Shown: positions 35,253 to 43,466 of the stretch, piece after piece
Layout: every line of letters begins with the position of its first letter
How positions within the stretch are numbered: position 1 is the first letter of the stretch
Assembly (NCBI GenBank): GCA_965199705.1
Contig: OZ241359.1
Span: forward strand, 992,001-1,056,000
Direction of reading: 5' to 3'
From: Azophilus sp965199705
GTDB lineage: Bacteria > Pseudomonadota > Gammaproteobacteria > Pseudomonadales > Azotimanducaceae
DNA: 64,000 nucleotides
Made by a program: the position numbers and the translations under genes
The notes under the pieces: model-generated
Told to the model about the DNA's origin: nothing
The model's input: the letters and a program-made list of their open reading frames with translations, nothing else
The model's database searches: none

Positions 35253-37338
35253 CCCAAGTTTACCAATGAGAAATTAAAAGTGATATTAATCATTGTGTTA
35301 TGGGGAGATAATTTGGCGTAAGGCACTACAATGAGCGCCTTTGGGGAGTTGATCTTGTTCAGATGACCGTTTTGACGAAGCCGCCGGCGTCAGGATGTAT
35401 GCCAAGCGCGTCGTAGATGGGTTGCTGGTGCGGTTCGAGGGCAGTGGCCTTGCGCAGATGCAGGGTTCGGCTGTCGGCGCATCGGAAGGTGGCGGTGACG
35501 CGGCAACGCGAGGCAAGGCGGTTGCGCAGGCTGGTCCAGCTATGATGGATGTCGTTCACGCGCAGTTGTCTGCGCACGATCTGGACGAGTTGGTAAGCGA
35601 TGACGGCGATGAACAGGTGACCCTCGGCGCGCTTCGGGGTCTGGTGGTAGATGGGGCGCAGTCCGAGTTCGGTCTTCAGGCATCGGAACACGGCTTCCAG
35701 ATCGGTGAGGGTGGCGTAGGTTCGCCATAGGCGTTGTGCATCCCAGTCGGTGAGATTGGAGCGCAGGCAATAGACGCCAGGGCGATCAGCCATGGAACCT
35801 TTGGCGGGGTTGCGGGTCCAGGTGATGGACTGGACGCGCTCACCCTGGACGGTCAAGTCGAGCGAGTAGTAGCCGGCGACGCGTCGGTGTTGCGCCTTGA
35901 GCCGCCCGAGGCGTTGGTTGATCTGCTCGGGTTTGCGCCGGGCCCGGGGGTTGGATAGCGCCAGCGCGAGTTTTGTCAATGCGGCTTCGTAGCGGGCGCA
36001 GAAGCGCTCGACCATGGCGCGCTCCTTCTGGGCGCGCTCCTCGGAGTAACAGTGCAGAAGGACTTCGCCAGAGTCTTCGCAGACCCTGCGATCCAGATGC
36101 AGTTGGCATCCCGAGGCGGTGGTGATGGATTCGGCGGCCTCGGCGTTGAACTCGCGCTTGCGCTTGCGGCTGACCACCAGATAGCGGTAACCGGCGTCAC
36201 GCAGCCAGGCAATCTGCGCTTCGGTGGCAATGCCCCGATCCATGACCACCAGGGCGTCGGCTGGCGCGCCCAGGCCGGCCAGCATGCCTTGCAGCGTGGC
36301 GGGTTCGCGCACATTGCCGGCAAACACCCGAGAACGGCTGACAAAACCAGAGCCGTCCAACACCAGGCCGAGCGTGAGCAGAGGACAGTCGCTGCGTTTT
36401 TCCTTGGAGTGCCCGTGTCGGGCCAGGGGCTGGCCTGCGGCCTCCCCCTCGAAGCAGGTGTTGGTCAGATCAAAAAGCGTCACCGTGGCGCACAGGCCGA
36501 ACAGGTTCATGGCGCGCTCGTACAGATGCGCTTCTATGGCGTCACGGTGCTTCACCAGGGCGTCCGAGGCCCGGTACAGTTGCATCGCGCCCATGGACTC
36601 GTAGTCCACTCCCAGCAACTCGCCCAGGGCACTGTCCTGTGCCAGCCAGCGGTGCGTCTCGCGCTCGCTGGCCGGGTGCGCCAGACGACCGACGATCAGG
36701 CCAGTCGCTGCCGAGCGCAAGGCGCCGTTGACGCCAAGCGTTTCCAGCAGCGGCGTCAGTCCCGTCTGCTGCATGGCCCATAACCCGATCTGCTCAACGC
36801 CGACGCTACGCGCACGGGCCAGCGCCATGGACTCCGGGCAGATCGCCACAGGGTCTCGTTCTGCGCCGGGCGCTGCGCCATGCCCTCGCGCCAACAGCAA
36901 GGCGGCAATGCGTTGCGCTTCGGTCTCGACGGTCTCGCCGAGGTCGTCAAACAGCCGGTGCTGTCCCTCAAGCAAATCCTCGATACGCGCGCACAAGCGC
37001 GGCCAGAGTTCCGGCTCGATCTCGAAGTGGCGCCCGAGGTTGAGCAGCGTGCGCTGACGCACCTTGCCGCCAAGACGCTCACTGCGCACCAGGCGAGTGG
37101 TGCTGTAGGTCGAACCATCCTTGGCTCGGCGGGTTTGCGTGCGGCGGATGAACATGCAGGTCAGGATTGGGTATGGGCGCAGGGTTGTCAATACCCAAAT
37201 ATACGATTATGGCACTACATTGAGATTTCCCAACGCACGAAAACAATAAATCAATGACTTACGCGCTCAAAACACCCAACAAAACCCCAAAATCCTGCCC
37301 AAACAGGCCCAAAATAACCCCGCCTTGGTAAACTTGGG
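35253..37338 (-). mobile_element. insertion sequence copy 1 (2086 bp), IS1634/IS4-superfamily type
   Basis: The ends are inverted repeats CCCAAGTTTACCAA (35253) and TTGGTAAACTTGGG (to 37338). It is flanked by the 4-bp duplication CTAA at 35249-35252 and 37339-37342. It contains one transposase gene on the minus strand. A second copy of identical length lies at 41292-43377 in the same orientation, differing at only a few bases near the ends. The short YTAA duplication at both sites is direct evidence of recent transposition. Family placement is from the transposase motifs. Confidence 0.92.
35359..37155 (-). CDS. IS1634-like transposase, copy 1
   Basis: This DDE transposase has 598 residues from the ATG at 37155 (MFIRRTQTRRAKDGSTY). 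An upstream TTG would add 12 residues. The catalytic Asp residues are in VTLFDLTNTCFEG and ALVVMDRGIAT. The Glu is in the Y-R-E-K type region LTDLEAVFRCLKTELGLRPI. The C-terminal part resembles the IS1634 subgroup of the IS4 superfamily. The product is identical to that of copy 2, so both are probably active or recently active. Confidence 0.92.
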   Translation of the reverse strand: MFIRRTQTRRAKDGSTYSTTRLVRSERLGGKVRQRTLLNLGRHFEIEPELWPRLCARIEDLLEGQHRLFDDLGETVETEAQRIAALLLARGHGAAPGAERDPVAICPESMALARARSVGVEQIGLWAMQQTGLTPLLETLGVNGALRSAATGLIVGRLAHPASERETHRWLAQDSALGELLGVDYESMGAMQLYRASDALVKHRDAIEAHLYERAMNLFGLCATVTLFDLTNTCFEGEAAGQPLARHGHSKEKRSDCPLLTLGLVLDGSGFVSRSRVFAGNVREPATLQGMLAGLGAPADALVVMDRGIATEAQIAWLRDAGYRYLVVSRKRKREFNAEAAESITTASGCQLHLDRRVCEDSGEVLLHCYSEERAQKERAMVERFCARYEAALTKLALALSNPRARRKPEQINQRLGRLKAQHRRVAGYYSLDLTVQGERVQSITWTRNPAKGSMADRPGVYCLRSNLTDWDAQRLWRTYATLTDLEAVFRCLKTELGLRPIYHQTPKRAEGHLFIAVIAYQLVQIVRRQLRVNDIHHSWTSLRNRLASRCRVTATFRCADSRTLHLRKATALEPHQQPIYDALGIHPDAGGFVKTVI

Positions 37339-37342
37339 CTAA

Positions 37343-37639
37343 GTCCGACAGGCCGCTAGCGTTTCACCATCACTTAGCATTGGACAAGTCTCCAGCAGCC
37401 AGCCAGCCCATACAAACCCTCGTTATGTGTTACCATTCAGGAGTCGGTAACCTAGGTGCCTGCGCTACAGGGCGCATTTCCTATAGGGTAGTGGAGTTCA
37501 CAGGGAAAAAGCAGCCGAAAATGGACATGTTTGTGGGATTTCGGAACAGTTTTCGCGGATATACCGTGGCTATATGAGATATGAGATGCTGGCCCACTCG
37601 TAGTTTCTTCGGCGCAGGCTCCTGGATAGTGGAAGAGAG
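37343..37639 (+). other. gap with a half copy of the palindromic repeat
   Basis: This 297-base stretch after IS copy 1 is less GC-rich than the chromosome. A 65-codon plus-strand frame at 37380-37577 has no recognisable motif and no good ribosome site, so I do not call it. CGGCGCAGGCTCCTGG at 37610-37625 is a half copy of the AGGAGCCTGCG repeat, and lies just before the DUF900 hydrolase. No continuation of the restriction-enzyme fragment is seen. Confidence 0.5.
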
Positions 37640-38632
37640 ATGGGAACCATGCCTGTAGATGAGATTTGTGTAGTCACTAATCGGGACATCGTTGGCGATA
37701 GCTTTGGGGAACGTACAAACGCCTGCGGGATCGGAGAGGTGCGTGTCGCGACGGCCCGAGTAGATGATGAAGGCGCCGTTTCCATAAAAATTCTTGATGA
37801 ATCGGAGCACGATAAAACGCTCCCAAGCGAACAGTTGTTCGCAAAATACGTGAAAGAGCTTCGGCAAAGCAAGCAGAATGCCGTGCTTTATGTACATGGC
37901 TTTAACACGTCGTTCGAACAGAGCGTTCGGGATGCGTGGGACATACATCAGACATACAACGTAGGGGTGGTGCTGTTTTCCTGGCCTTCTAATCCAGGCG
38001 GGATCTTCCTGCGCGAGTACAAAAAGGCGCGGCGGGCCGCAGAAGCGTCTTCGCCAGCCTTTGATAACTTGTTAGAAAAGCTCGGACTCTACCTTTGTAA
38101 AGAAATAGAGAAAGGGATCGAAAGCGAAACTGATTGCGAGGTGTCTTTCAATTTGATGTGTTTTAGTCAAGGAAACTATCTCTTGCAGAGATTCATCGAG
38201 TCAAATCACTACGAGGGGGAAACGCGGCTCTTTGCCAACGCAATATTGATGCAGGCCGATGTGGATAGCAAAGGACACGAGCGTTGGGCAACGGCAGGGG
38301 CTAGGTACCGCGCTTTCCGGCGCTTGTACGTGACGATCAACGAGTCGGACAAAATCTTGTTCTTGTCCGAAATCGTCAATGCAGATCGACTCGGGAGTAC
38401 GGTCGAGAATCTTGTAAGCAAGGGTGTGCGGTACCTCGACTTCACGGATGCGCTGGACACGCTGGGGGTCGGGCGCGCTCATGGGTTCTTCAAGAGCAGT
38501 ATCAAGAGTATGCCCATTCCCGATGGCTCCCAAGTGCGACTGTTCTTTGACTCGGCGTTGAACGGGAGGACCCCCGAACGAGAGATGCAGTTGGTGCGAG
38601 ATATTGAGTCGGGCGCATGGCGAGTTAGTTAA
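37640..38632 (+). CDS. alpha/beta hydrolase, DUF900 type
   Basis: The protein has 330 residues without a signal peptide, so it is cytoplasmic. The DUF900 pattern is visible: NAVLYVHGFNTSFEQSV near residue 80 (oxyanion His-Gly), VVLFSWPSNPGG near 110, and the nucleophile elbow LMCFSQGNYLLQRF near 170. The elbow reads C-F-S-Q-G instead of G-H-S-M-G; the Ser is kept but the first Gly is replaced by Cys. The late ASP/His part is less clear, with GRAHGFF near 275. It heads a plus-strand set with a STAS-like and a membrane protein inside an IS-rich island. The true job is unknown. Confidence 0.8.
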   Translation: MGTMPVDEICVVTNRDIVGDSFGERTNACGIGEVRVATARVDDEGAVSIKILDESEHDKTLPSEQLFAKYVKELRQSKQNAVLYVHGFNTSFEQSVRDAWDIHQTYNVGVVLFSWPSNPGGIFLREYKKARRAAEASSPAFDNLLEKLGLYLCKEIEKGIESETDCEVSFNLMCFSQGNYLLQRFIESNHYEGETRLFANAILMQADVDSKGHERWATAGARYRAFRRLYVTINESDKILFLSEIVNADRLGSTVENLVSKGVRYLDFTDALDTLGVGRAHGFFKSSIKSMPIPDGSQVRLFFDSALNGRTPEREMQLVRDIESGAWRVS

Positions 38633-38823
38633 ATGGGTGGGGCATAAGGCTTCGAGCGCGGGATACTAGACAAACCTACGGTATAGAACGGTTCTCGCCA
38701 GCGCAGATAGGAAGGCCTGGCGTCATCAAACAGATGGAAAGTGAGTGGAACGAACTCATATGGCTATCACCACCTTGATGGTTTCAATCTCGCAAATGGG
38801 CTAACTAATAAGGAGACTGCTCC

Positions 38824-38874
38824 ATGAACCTGAATATTGCAAGAAAGGCAAAGGTGCTACATGATGGCCCTTAA
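38824..38874 (+). CDS. 16-codon leader ORF overlapping the STAS-like gene
   Basis: AAGGAG at 38810-38815 lies ahead of an ATG at 38824. The frame reads MNLNIARKAKVLHDGP and stops at TAA 38872-38874, inside the STAS-like gene. The STAS-like frame has a poor site at its own ATG (38861). Dropping one T in CCCTTAAG would join the two frames as HDGP-KRLRTRL, so this is either a frameshifted true N-terminus or a translationally coupled leader peptide. Confidence 0.4.
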   Translation: MNLNIARKAKVLHDGP

Positions 38875-39331
38875 GCGGTTGCGCACCCGTCTGATGAGCG
38901 GCAGAAATCCGCTGAGGAAGGGGGCCGCCGCAGCGGAAATGCTGCGGCAAGTGTCACGGGAAGCACTAGCTGAGAACCGTGGAGAGATGCGGGTCATACG
39001 TATGGCATCCGAATTTTCCCCCAGACCAGAAGGCATCAGCTCGGATGACGAAACATACCCGACCGCGACACGGCTCCGCGAAGACTTTCTAGTCCCCGCG
39101 CTGGAGAAGAACACAAGGGTGGTGGTTGATCTTGACGGTCTGTATTACACGCCTTCGGCTGCGTTCCTCAAAGAGGCGTTCGGGGGCTTGGTGTCGATCA
39201 ACCACCGCGAAAAAGAAGACCTGTTCGAGCAGCTAGCATTCGTCGCTACACGCGACGAAGCGGAGAAGGAAGTCAACGCGCAGACGTATTACTACATCAA
39301 AAATGCAACAAAAAGCGAAAAAACTGGATGA
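38861..39331 (+). CDS. STAS-like domain protein (DUF4325)
   Basis: The protein has 156 residues from the ATG at 38861. An N-terminal basic helix-rich part is followed by a STAS-like region from about residue 45. It contains MRVIRMASEFSPRPEG, then LREDFLVPALEK and the segment RVVVDLDGLYYTPSAAFLKE with the acidic D-L-D core, then AFGGLVS. DUF4325 proteins commonly pair with signalling or ATPase partners and can act as phospho-switch antagonists; a role here is unknown. It shares an ATGA overlap with the following membrane protein gene. Both are in an IS-bounded accessory region. Confidence 0.75.
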   Translation: MMALKRLRTRLMSGRNPLRKGAAAAEMLRQVSREALAENRGEMRVIRMASEFSPRPEGISSDDETYPTATRLREDFLVPALEKNTRVVVDLDGLYYTPSAAFLKEAFGGLVSINHREKEDLFEQLAFVATRDEAEKEVNAQTYYYIKNATKSEKTG

Positions 39332-39783
39332 GCCAGTTCTGGCAATCGTTCGTGCCCGTGGGCATCGCCGGTGTCCTCGGGGCGTTGACCGCAACGATTG
39401 GCACGCTCTACGTCCAACGCCACCTCCAACGCTACAATATGCGTACAAAGCGTATGGAGAGGCTGGGGGGTGACTTTCGCGAGTTTTCAATGCTGGCTGC
39501 GTCGTACTGGACGGCCAAGGCTAATACACGCAAACATAAGATCGACCATACGCGCATCCGGGCAAGAAAGGACTTGCTTGTGATCGAATTCGGCGCGATG
39601 GCCAAGAGACACAAGCGCATCGAACAAGCGTTCAATAAGTCGCATCATTATCGACTAGACCTGTGGGAGGCAGCCATGGGCGGGTCCTTTGAGGAAACGG
39701 AAACGAAATGGCAGCCAGAACGCTACCGTGTGCCCAAGATATTGACGGCGGTCGGTCCGATTCTGGAATTATTGGTTGACTGA
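39328..39783 (+). CDS. small protein with one N-terminal membrane segment, unknown function
   Basis: The protein has 151 residues. Residues about 10-30 (VPVGIAGVLGALTATIGTLYV) form one transmembrane helix with a short periplasmic start. The rest is basic, helix-rich and cytoplasmic, with Lys/Arg/His-rich segments (RARKDLLVIEF, RHKRIEQAFNKSHHYRLDL). The ATG overlaps the STAS-like stop, so the two proteins are probably made together and may form a membrane complex. I recognise no family. Confidence 0.65.
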   Translation: MSQFWQSFVPVGIAGVLGALTATIGTLYVQRHLQRYNMRTKRMERLGGDFREFSMLAASYWTAKANTRKHKIDHTRIRARKDLLVIEFGAMAKRHKRIEQAFNKSHHYRLDLWEAAMGGSFEETETKWQPERYRVPKILTAVGPILELLVD

Positions 39784-40379
39784 CGATTTTTCAACGGCAC
39801 GCGCCCAGTTGCAGATCCCTAAAATAATCTACGTTATCGAATTGGGTAGTATCAGCGTCAGATCCGTACCATAGGTAATCTCCGCAACTTGGCAGACTTG
39901 CTTGATTTTTTCTCTACTGTGTTCGTGCCAAACTTGCTGTTTACCCACCAACCATCCGTCAATTTTTTCTTGAATCGCAGGTCAGCTTGGTTTTTCGTTA
40001 CTCAGGCTGCTAACCCTCATGCTTTTGTCAGCGCCGGGGACAGCGCTCAAGGGGCTTCAGGGTGGCTGCGAGGCGAGGGAAGCGGCGACCCGGCGGAACA
40101 AAGCCTGGTCCAAGTGCGGGCGGCCGGTCAGCGGGCGCAACCGGCCTTTCCGCGCCAGCGCATGATGCGTCAGCGGCAGAAGCCCCAGGTGAACCAAAGG
40201 TTCGTCATCAGGAAGCTCCGCTTCCCGCAGTCGCCTCGCAGAGTGGCCTCCACGCCCGGCTGCTGGCGGCGCTGCCCCTCCGGCAGCAGCTTCGGCACCG
40301 CGTCTGCCCGATACGCCGCAGAGAACCGCCGGAAGCGGTGGCCACCGCTTCCGGGAGTGAGGAAGCAAATGAGTATCCG
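39784..40379. other. 596-base gap with decayed gene remnants
   Basis: The first part (39784-40015) is AT-rich. On the minus strand a coding-like fragment reads AIQEKIDGWLVGKQQVWHE and on to a TAG at 39829-39831, family unknown. The second part (40016-40370) is sharply GC-rich. Its best minus-strand frame, 40057-40368, contains EAELPDDEPLVHLGLLPL and LTGRPHLDQALFRRVAASL, which looks like a gene tail from a different source. Neither has a start site I trust. A change in base composition at about 40016 marks a junction. Confidence 0.4.
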
Positions 40380-41287
40380 TTATGAATCGCCCACCTGCTT
40401 CTTGCGCGAAGGAGCCACGTCATGCTTCTTGTCGATTATCACCTCAAGAAGGTAGCGTATGACACCCGCCAATGCGACGAAAATCGAGGCTGCTATAAGC
40501 ACAAAGCTCGCTGGATTGATCCATTTCATGTCGAGCGCCCACTTATAGAAATTCATCCCCTTACCCGCTGCATGTTTGATGATGCTATCGCTATCAGTGG
40601 CTTTGGGAAGTTCACAGCAAGCTTGAGTAGCATTTGCAAACTGATCCGCTTGTGAATACAAAACGCCAACAAGGGATGACACGCCAATAAGAGATGGATT
40701 AATTACGCACCCTATCAAGAGTGCCAATAGGAGAGCAGCAAGAATCCACACGGGTAAGCGGCGGACAAGGCCGATGCCGGCATGGGTGGACTTATACCAG
40801 TTTTCATCTTGCTCGTTTGGCTTGGGAAACAGTGTTTTGCCGTCGAGCATCCAGTCCAGCAACCGACGGGCGAACAGGTCCTGCGGCGCTTTCTTTCGCT
40901 TGAGGGCCAAATATCTGGTATGACTCCACAGCAGTAATCTACTGGCTTTGTAGGCGAGATTTACCGGCGATTTTTTCGGGCCAAACGCTTCTTGGTAAGC
41001 TTTTAGTTCCGCTGCAACGGGGTCAGTATGATCGAAGACATTAATCCACTCGAAGTTTTCGCAGAAAACTGGTGTTTCTGTGTTGATATTGACGATCTGC
41101 GGCCAAAGATATGCATATTTGTCTAAAGGCGAACCGTAAGTCACAAACCCGCGCAATCTCTCAAAGAGCGTTTTGCGCATCAGCACCTCGTTATCGTCTT
41201 CGATCCACAATGGCCGCTCGGGCCACATATCTTTGACGCAAGCCTTGCTGTCAGGTGGTGAAAGCTGGCCAAATATGTTTCGGTTCT
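40380..41287 (-). pseudogene. membrane alpha/beta hydrolase, C-terminal segment (IS-disrupted)
   Basis: This is the third piece of a gene whose first and middle pieces are at 45917-46659 and 43378-43460. Beginning LKNRNIFGQLSPPDSKACVKD it continues with MWPERPLWIEDDNEVLMRK, GFVTYGSPLDKYAYLWPQ and EWINVFDHTDPVAAEL. The last resembles the C-terminal catalytic Asp region of lipase-type hydrolases. Two membrane segments follow (LPVWILAALLLALLIGCVI and SFVLIAASIFVALAGVIRYL), and a basic tail. IS copy 2 sits exactly at its 5' junction, with TTAA duplicated. An internal ATG (41228) could still start a fragment, but no function is expected. Confidence 0.88.
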
Positions 41288-41291
41288 TTAA

Positions 41292-43377
41292 CCCAAGTTT
41301 ACCAATGAGAAATTAAAAGTAATAATAATCATTGTGTTAGGGGGAGATAATTTGGCGTAAGGCACTACAATGAGCGCCTTTGGGGAGTTGATCTTGTTCA
41401 GATGACCGTTTTGACGAAGCCGCCGGCGTCAGGATGTATGCCAAGCGCGTCGTAGATGGGTTGCTGGTGCGGTTCGAGGGCAGTGGCCTTGCGCAGATGC
41501 AGGGTTCGGCTGTCGGCGCATCGGAAGGTGGCGGTGACGCGGCAACGCGAGGCAAGGCGGTTGCGCAGGCTGGTCCAGCTATGATGGATGTCGTTCACGC
41601 GCAGTTGTCTGCGCACGATCTGGACGAGTTGGTAAGCGATGACGGCGATGAACAGGTGACCCTCGGCGCGCTTCGGGGTCTGGTGGTAGATGGGGCGCAG
41701 TCCGAGTTCGGTCTTCAGGCATCGGAACACGGCTTCCAGATCGGTGAGGGTGGCGTAGGTTCGCCATAGGCGTTGTGCATCCCAGTCGGTGAGATTGGAG
41801 CGCAGGCAATAGACGCCAGGGCGATCAGCCATGGAACCTTTGGCGGGGTTGCGGGTCCAGGTGATGGACTGGACGCGCTCACCCTGGACGGTCAAGTCGA
41901 GCGAGTAGTAGCCGGCGACGCGTCGGTGTTGCGCCTTGAGCCGCCCGAGGCGTTGGTTGATCTGCTCGGGTTTGCGCCGGGCCCGGGGGTTGGATAGCGC
42001 CAGCGCGAGTTTTGTCAATGCGGCTTCGTAGCGGGCGCAGAAGCGCTCGACCATGGCGCGCTCCTTCTGGGCGCGCTCCTCGGAGTAACAGTGCAGAAGG
42101 ACTTCGCCAGAGTCTTCGCAGACCCTGCGATCCAGATGCAGTTGGCATCCCGAGGCGGTGGTGATGGATTCGGCGGCCTCGGCGTTGAACTCGCGCTTGC
42201 GCTTGCGGCTGACCACCAGATAGCGGTAACCGGCGTCACGCAGCCAGGCAATCTGCGCTTCGGTGGCAATGCCCCGATCCATGACCACCAGGGCGTCGGC
42301 TGGCGCGCCCAGGCCGGCCAGCATGCCTTGCAGCGTGGCGGGTTCGCGCACATTGCCGGCAAACACCCGAGAACGGCTGACAAAACCAGAGCCGTCCAAC
42401 ACCAGGCCGAGCGTGAGCAGAGGACAGTCGCTGCGTTTTTCCTTGGAGTGCCCGTGTCGGGCCAGGGGCTGGCCTGCGGCCTCCCCCTCGAAGCAGGTGT
42501 TGGTCAGATCAAAAAGCGTCACCGTGGCGCACAGGCCGAACAGGTTCATGGCGCGCTCGTACAGATGCGCTTCTATGGCGTCACGGTGCTTCACCAGGGC
42601 GTCCGAGGCCCGGTACAGTTGCATCGCGCCCATGGACTCGTAGTCCACTCCCAGCAACTCGCCCAGGGCACTGTCCTGTGCCAGCCAGCGGTGCGTCTCG
42701 CGCTCGCTGGCCGGGTGCGCCAGACGACCGACGATCAGGCCAGTCGCTGCCGAGCGCAAGGCGCCGTTGACGCCAAGCGTTTCCAGCAGCGGCGTCAGTC
42801 CCGTCTGCTGCATGGCCCATAACCCGATCTGCTCAACGCCGACGCTACGCGCACGGGCCAGCGCCATGGACTCCGGGCAGATCGCCACAGGGTCTCGTTC
42901 TGCGCCGGGCGCTGCGCCATGCCCTCGCGCCAACAGCAAGGCGGCAATGCGTTGCGCTTCGGTCTCGACGGTCTCGCCGAGGTCGTCAAACAGCCGGTGC
43001 TGTCCCTCAAGCAAATCCTCGATACGCGCGCACAAGCGCGGCCAGAGTTCCGGCTCGATCTCGAAGTGGCGCCCGAGGTTGAGCAGCGTGCGCTGACGCA
43101 CCTTGCCGCCAAGACGCTCACTGCGCACCAGGCGAGTGGTGCTGTAGGTCGAACCATCCTTGGCTCGGCGGGTTTGCGTGCGGCGGATGAACATGCAGGT
43201 CAGGATTGGGTATGGGCGCAGGGTTGTCAATACCCAAATATACGATTATGGCACTACATTGAGATTTCCCAACGCACGAAAACAATAAATCAATGACTTA
43301 CGCGCTCAAAACACCCAACAAAACCCCAAAACCCTGCCCAAACAGGCCCAAAATGACCCCGCCTTGGTAAACTTGGG
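41292..43377 (-). mobile_element. insertion sequence copy 2 (2086 bp), IS1634/IS4-superfamily type
   Basis: It has the same ends as copy 1 (CCCAAGTTTACCAA and its inverse), but a different duplication, TTAA, at 41288-41291 and 43378-43381. It interrupts the membrane hydrolase gene between codons for D-L and K-N. The transposase product is identical to copy 1. The differences I see are a few bases in the left end near 41320 and three near the right end. Since each copy has its own matching duplication, each arrived by its own event. Confidence 0.93.
41398..43194 (-). CDS. IS1634-like transposase, copy 2
   Basis: The 598-residue product is identical to copy 1. The same DDE residues are present (VTLFDLTNTCFEG, ALVVMDRGIAT, LTDLEAVFRCLKTEL). 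The preferred start is the ATG at 43194; a TTG 36 bases upstream lengthens it. No disabling mutation is visible. Confidence 0.92.
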   Translation of the reverse strand: MFIRRTQTRRAKDGSTYSTTRLVRSERLGGKVRQRTLLNLGRHFEIEPELWPRLCARIEDLLEGQHRLFDDLGETVETEAQRIAALLLARGHGAAPGAERDPVAICPESMALARARSVGVEQIGLWAMQQTGLTPLLETLGVNGALRSAATGLIVGRLAHPASERETHRWLAQDSALGELLGVDYESMGAMQLYRASDALVKHRDAIEAHLYERAMNLFGLCATVTLFDLTNTCFEGEAAGQPLARHGHSKEKRSDCPLLTLGLVLDGSGFVSRSRVFAGNVREPATLQGMLAGLGAPADALVVMDRGIATEAQIAWLRDAGYRYLVVSRKRKREFNAEAAESITTASGCQLHLDRRVCEDSGEVLLHCYSEERAQKERAMVERFCARYEAALTKLALALSNPRARRKPEQINQRLGRLKAQHRRVAGYYSLDLTVQGERVQSITWTRNPAKGSMADRPGVYCLRSNLTDWDAQRLWRTYATLTDLEAVFRCLKTELGLRPIYHQTPKRAEGHLFIAVIAYQLVQIVRRQLRVNDIHHSWTSLRNRLASRCRVTATFRCADSRTLHLRKATALEPHQQPIYDALGIHPDAGGFVKTVI

Positions 43378-43460
43378 TTAAGTCCTTCCAGACCGAATAA
43401 GGCAGGTAGTTGGGTAGCGCATGGGCTGTCTCCATTAGGCCATTCAGGGCGATCACGCTG
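43378..43460 (-). pseudogene. membrane hydrolase, 28-codon middle segment between two insertion sequences
   Basis: Read on the minus strand these 83 bases continue the hydrolase frame: (G)SVIALNGLMETAHALPNYL and PYSVWKDL. They follow the nucleophile elbow A-H-S-L-G left at 45917-45930 and precede K-N-R-N in the C-terminal segment. It is a stranded fragment of host gene caught between the IS4-like element and IS copy 2. Confidence 0.88.
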
Positions 43461-43466
43461 CCTAGG

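Noticed and set aside
37380..37577. A 65-codon frame between IS copy 1 and the DUF900 hydrolase
   Set aside because: No ribosome site, no motif, and residues that look random; its start follows the IS by only 40 bases.
35249..43381. The two IS copies as ends of a composite transposon carrying the DUF900/STAS module
   Set aside because: Each copy is flanked by its own identical 4-bp duplication (CTAA or TTAA). A unit transposition would duplicate the target only at the outer ends, so the copies arrived separately.
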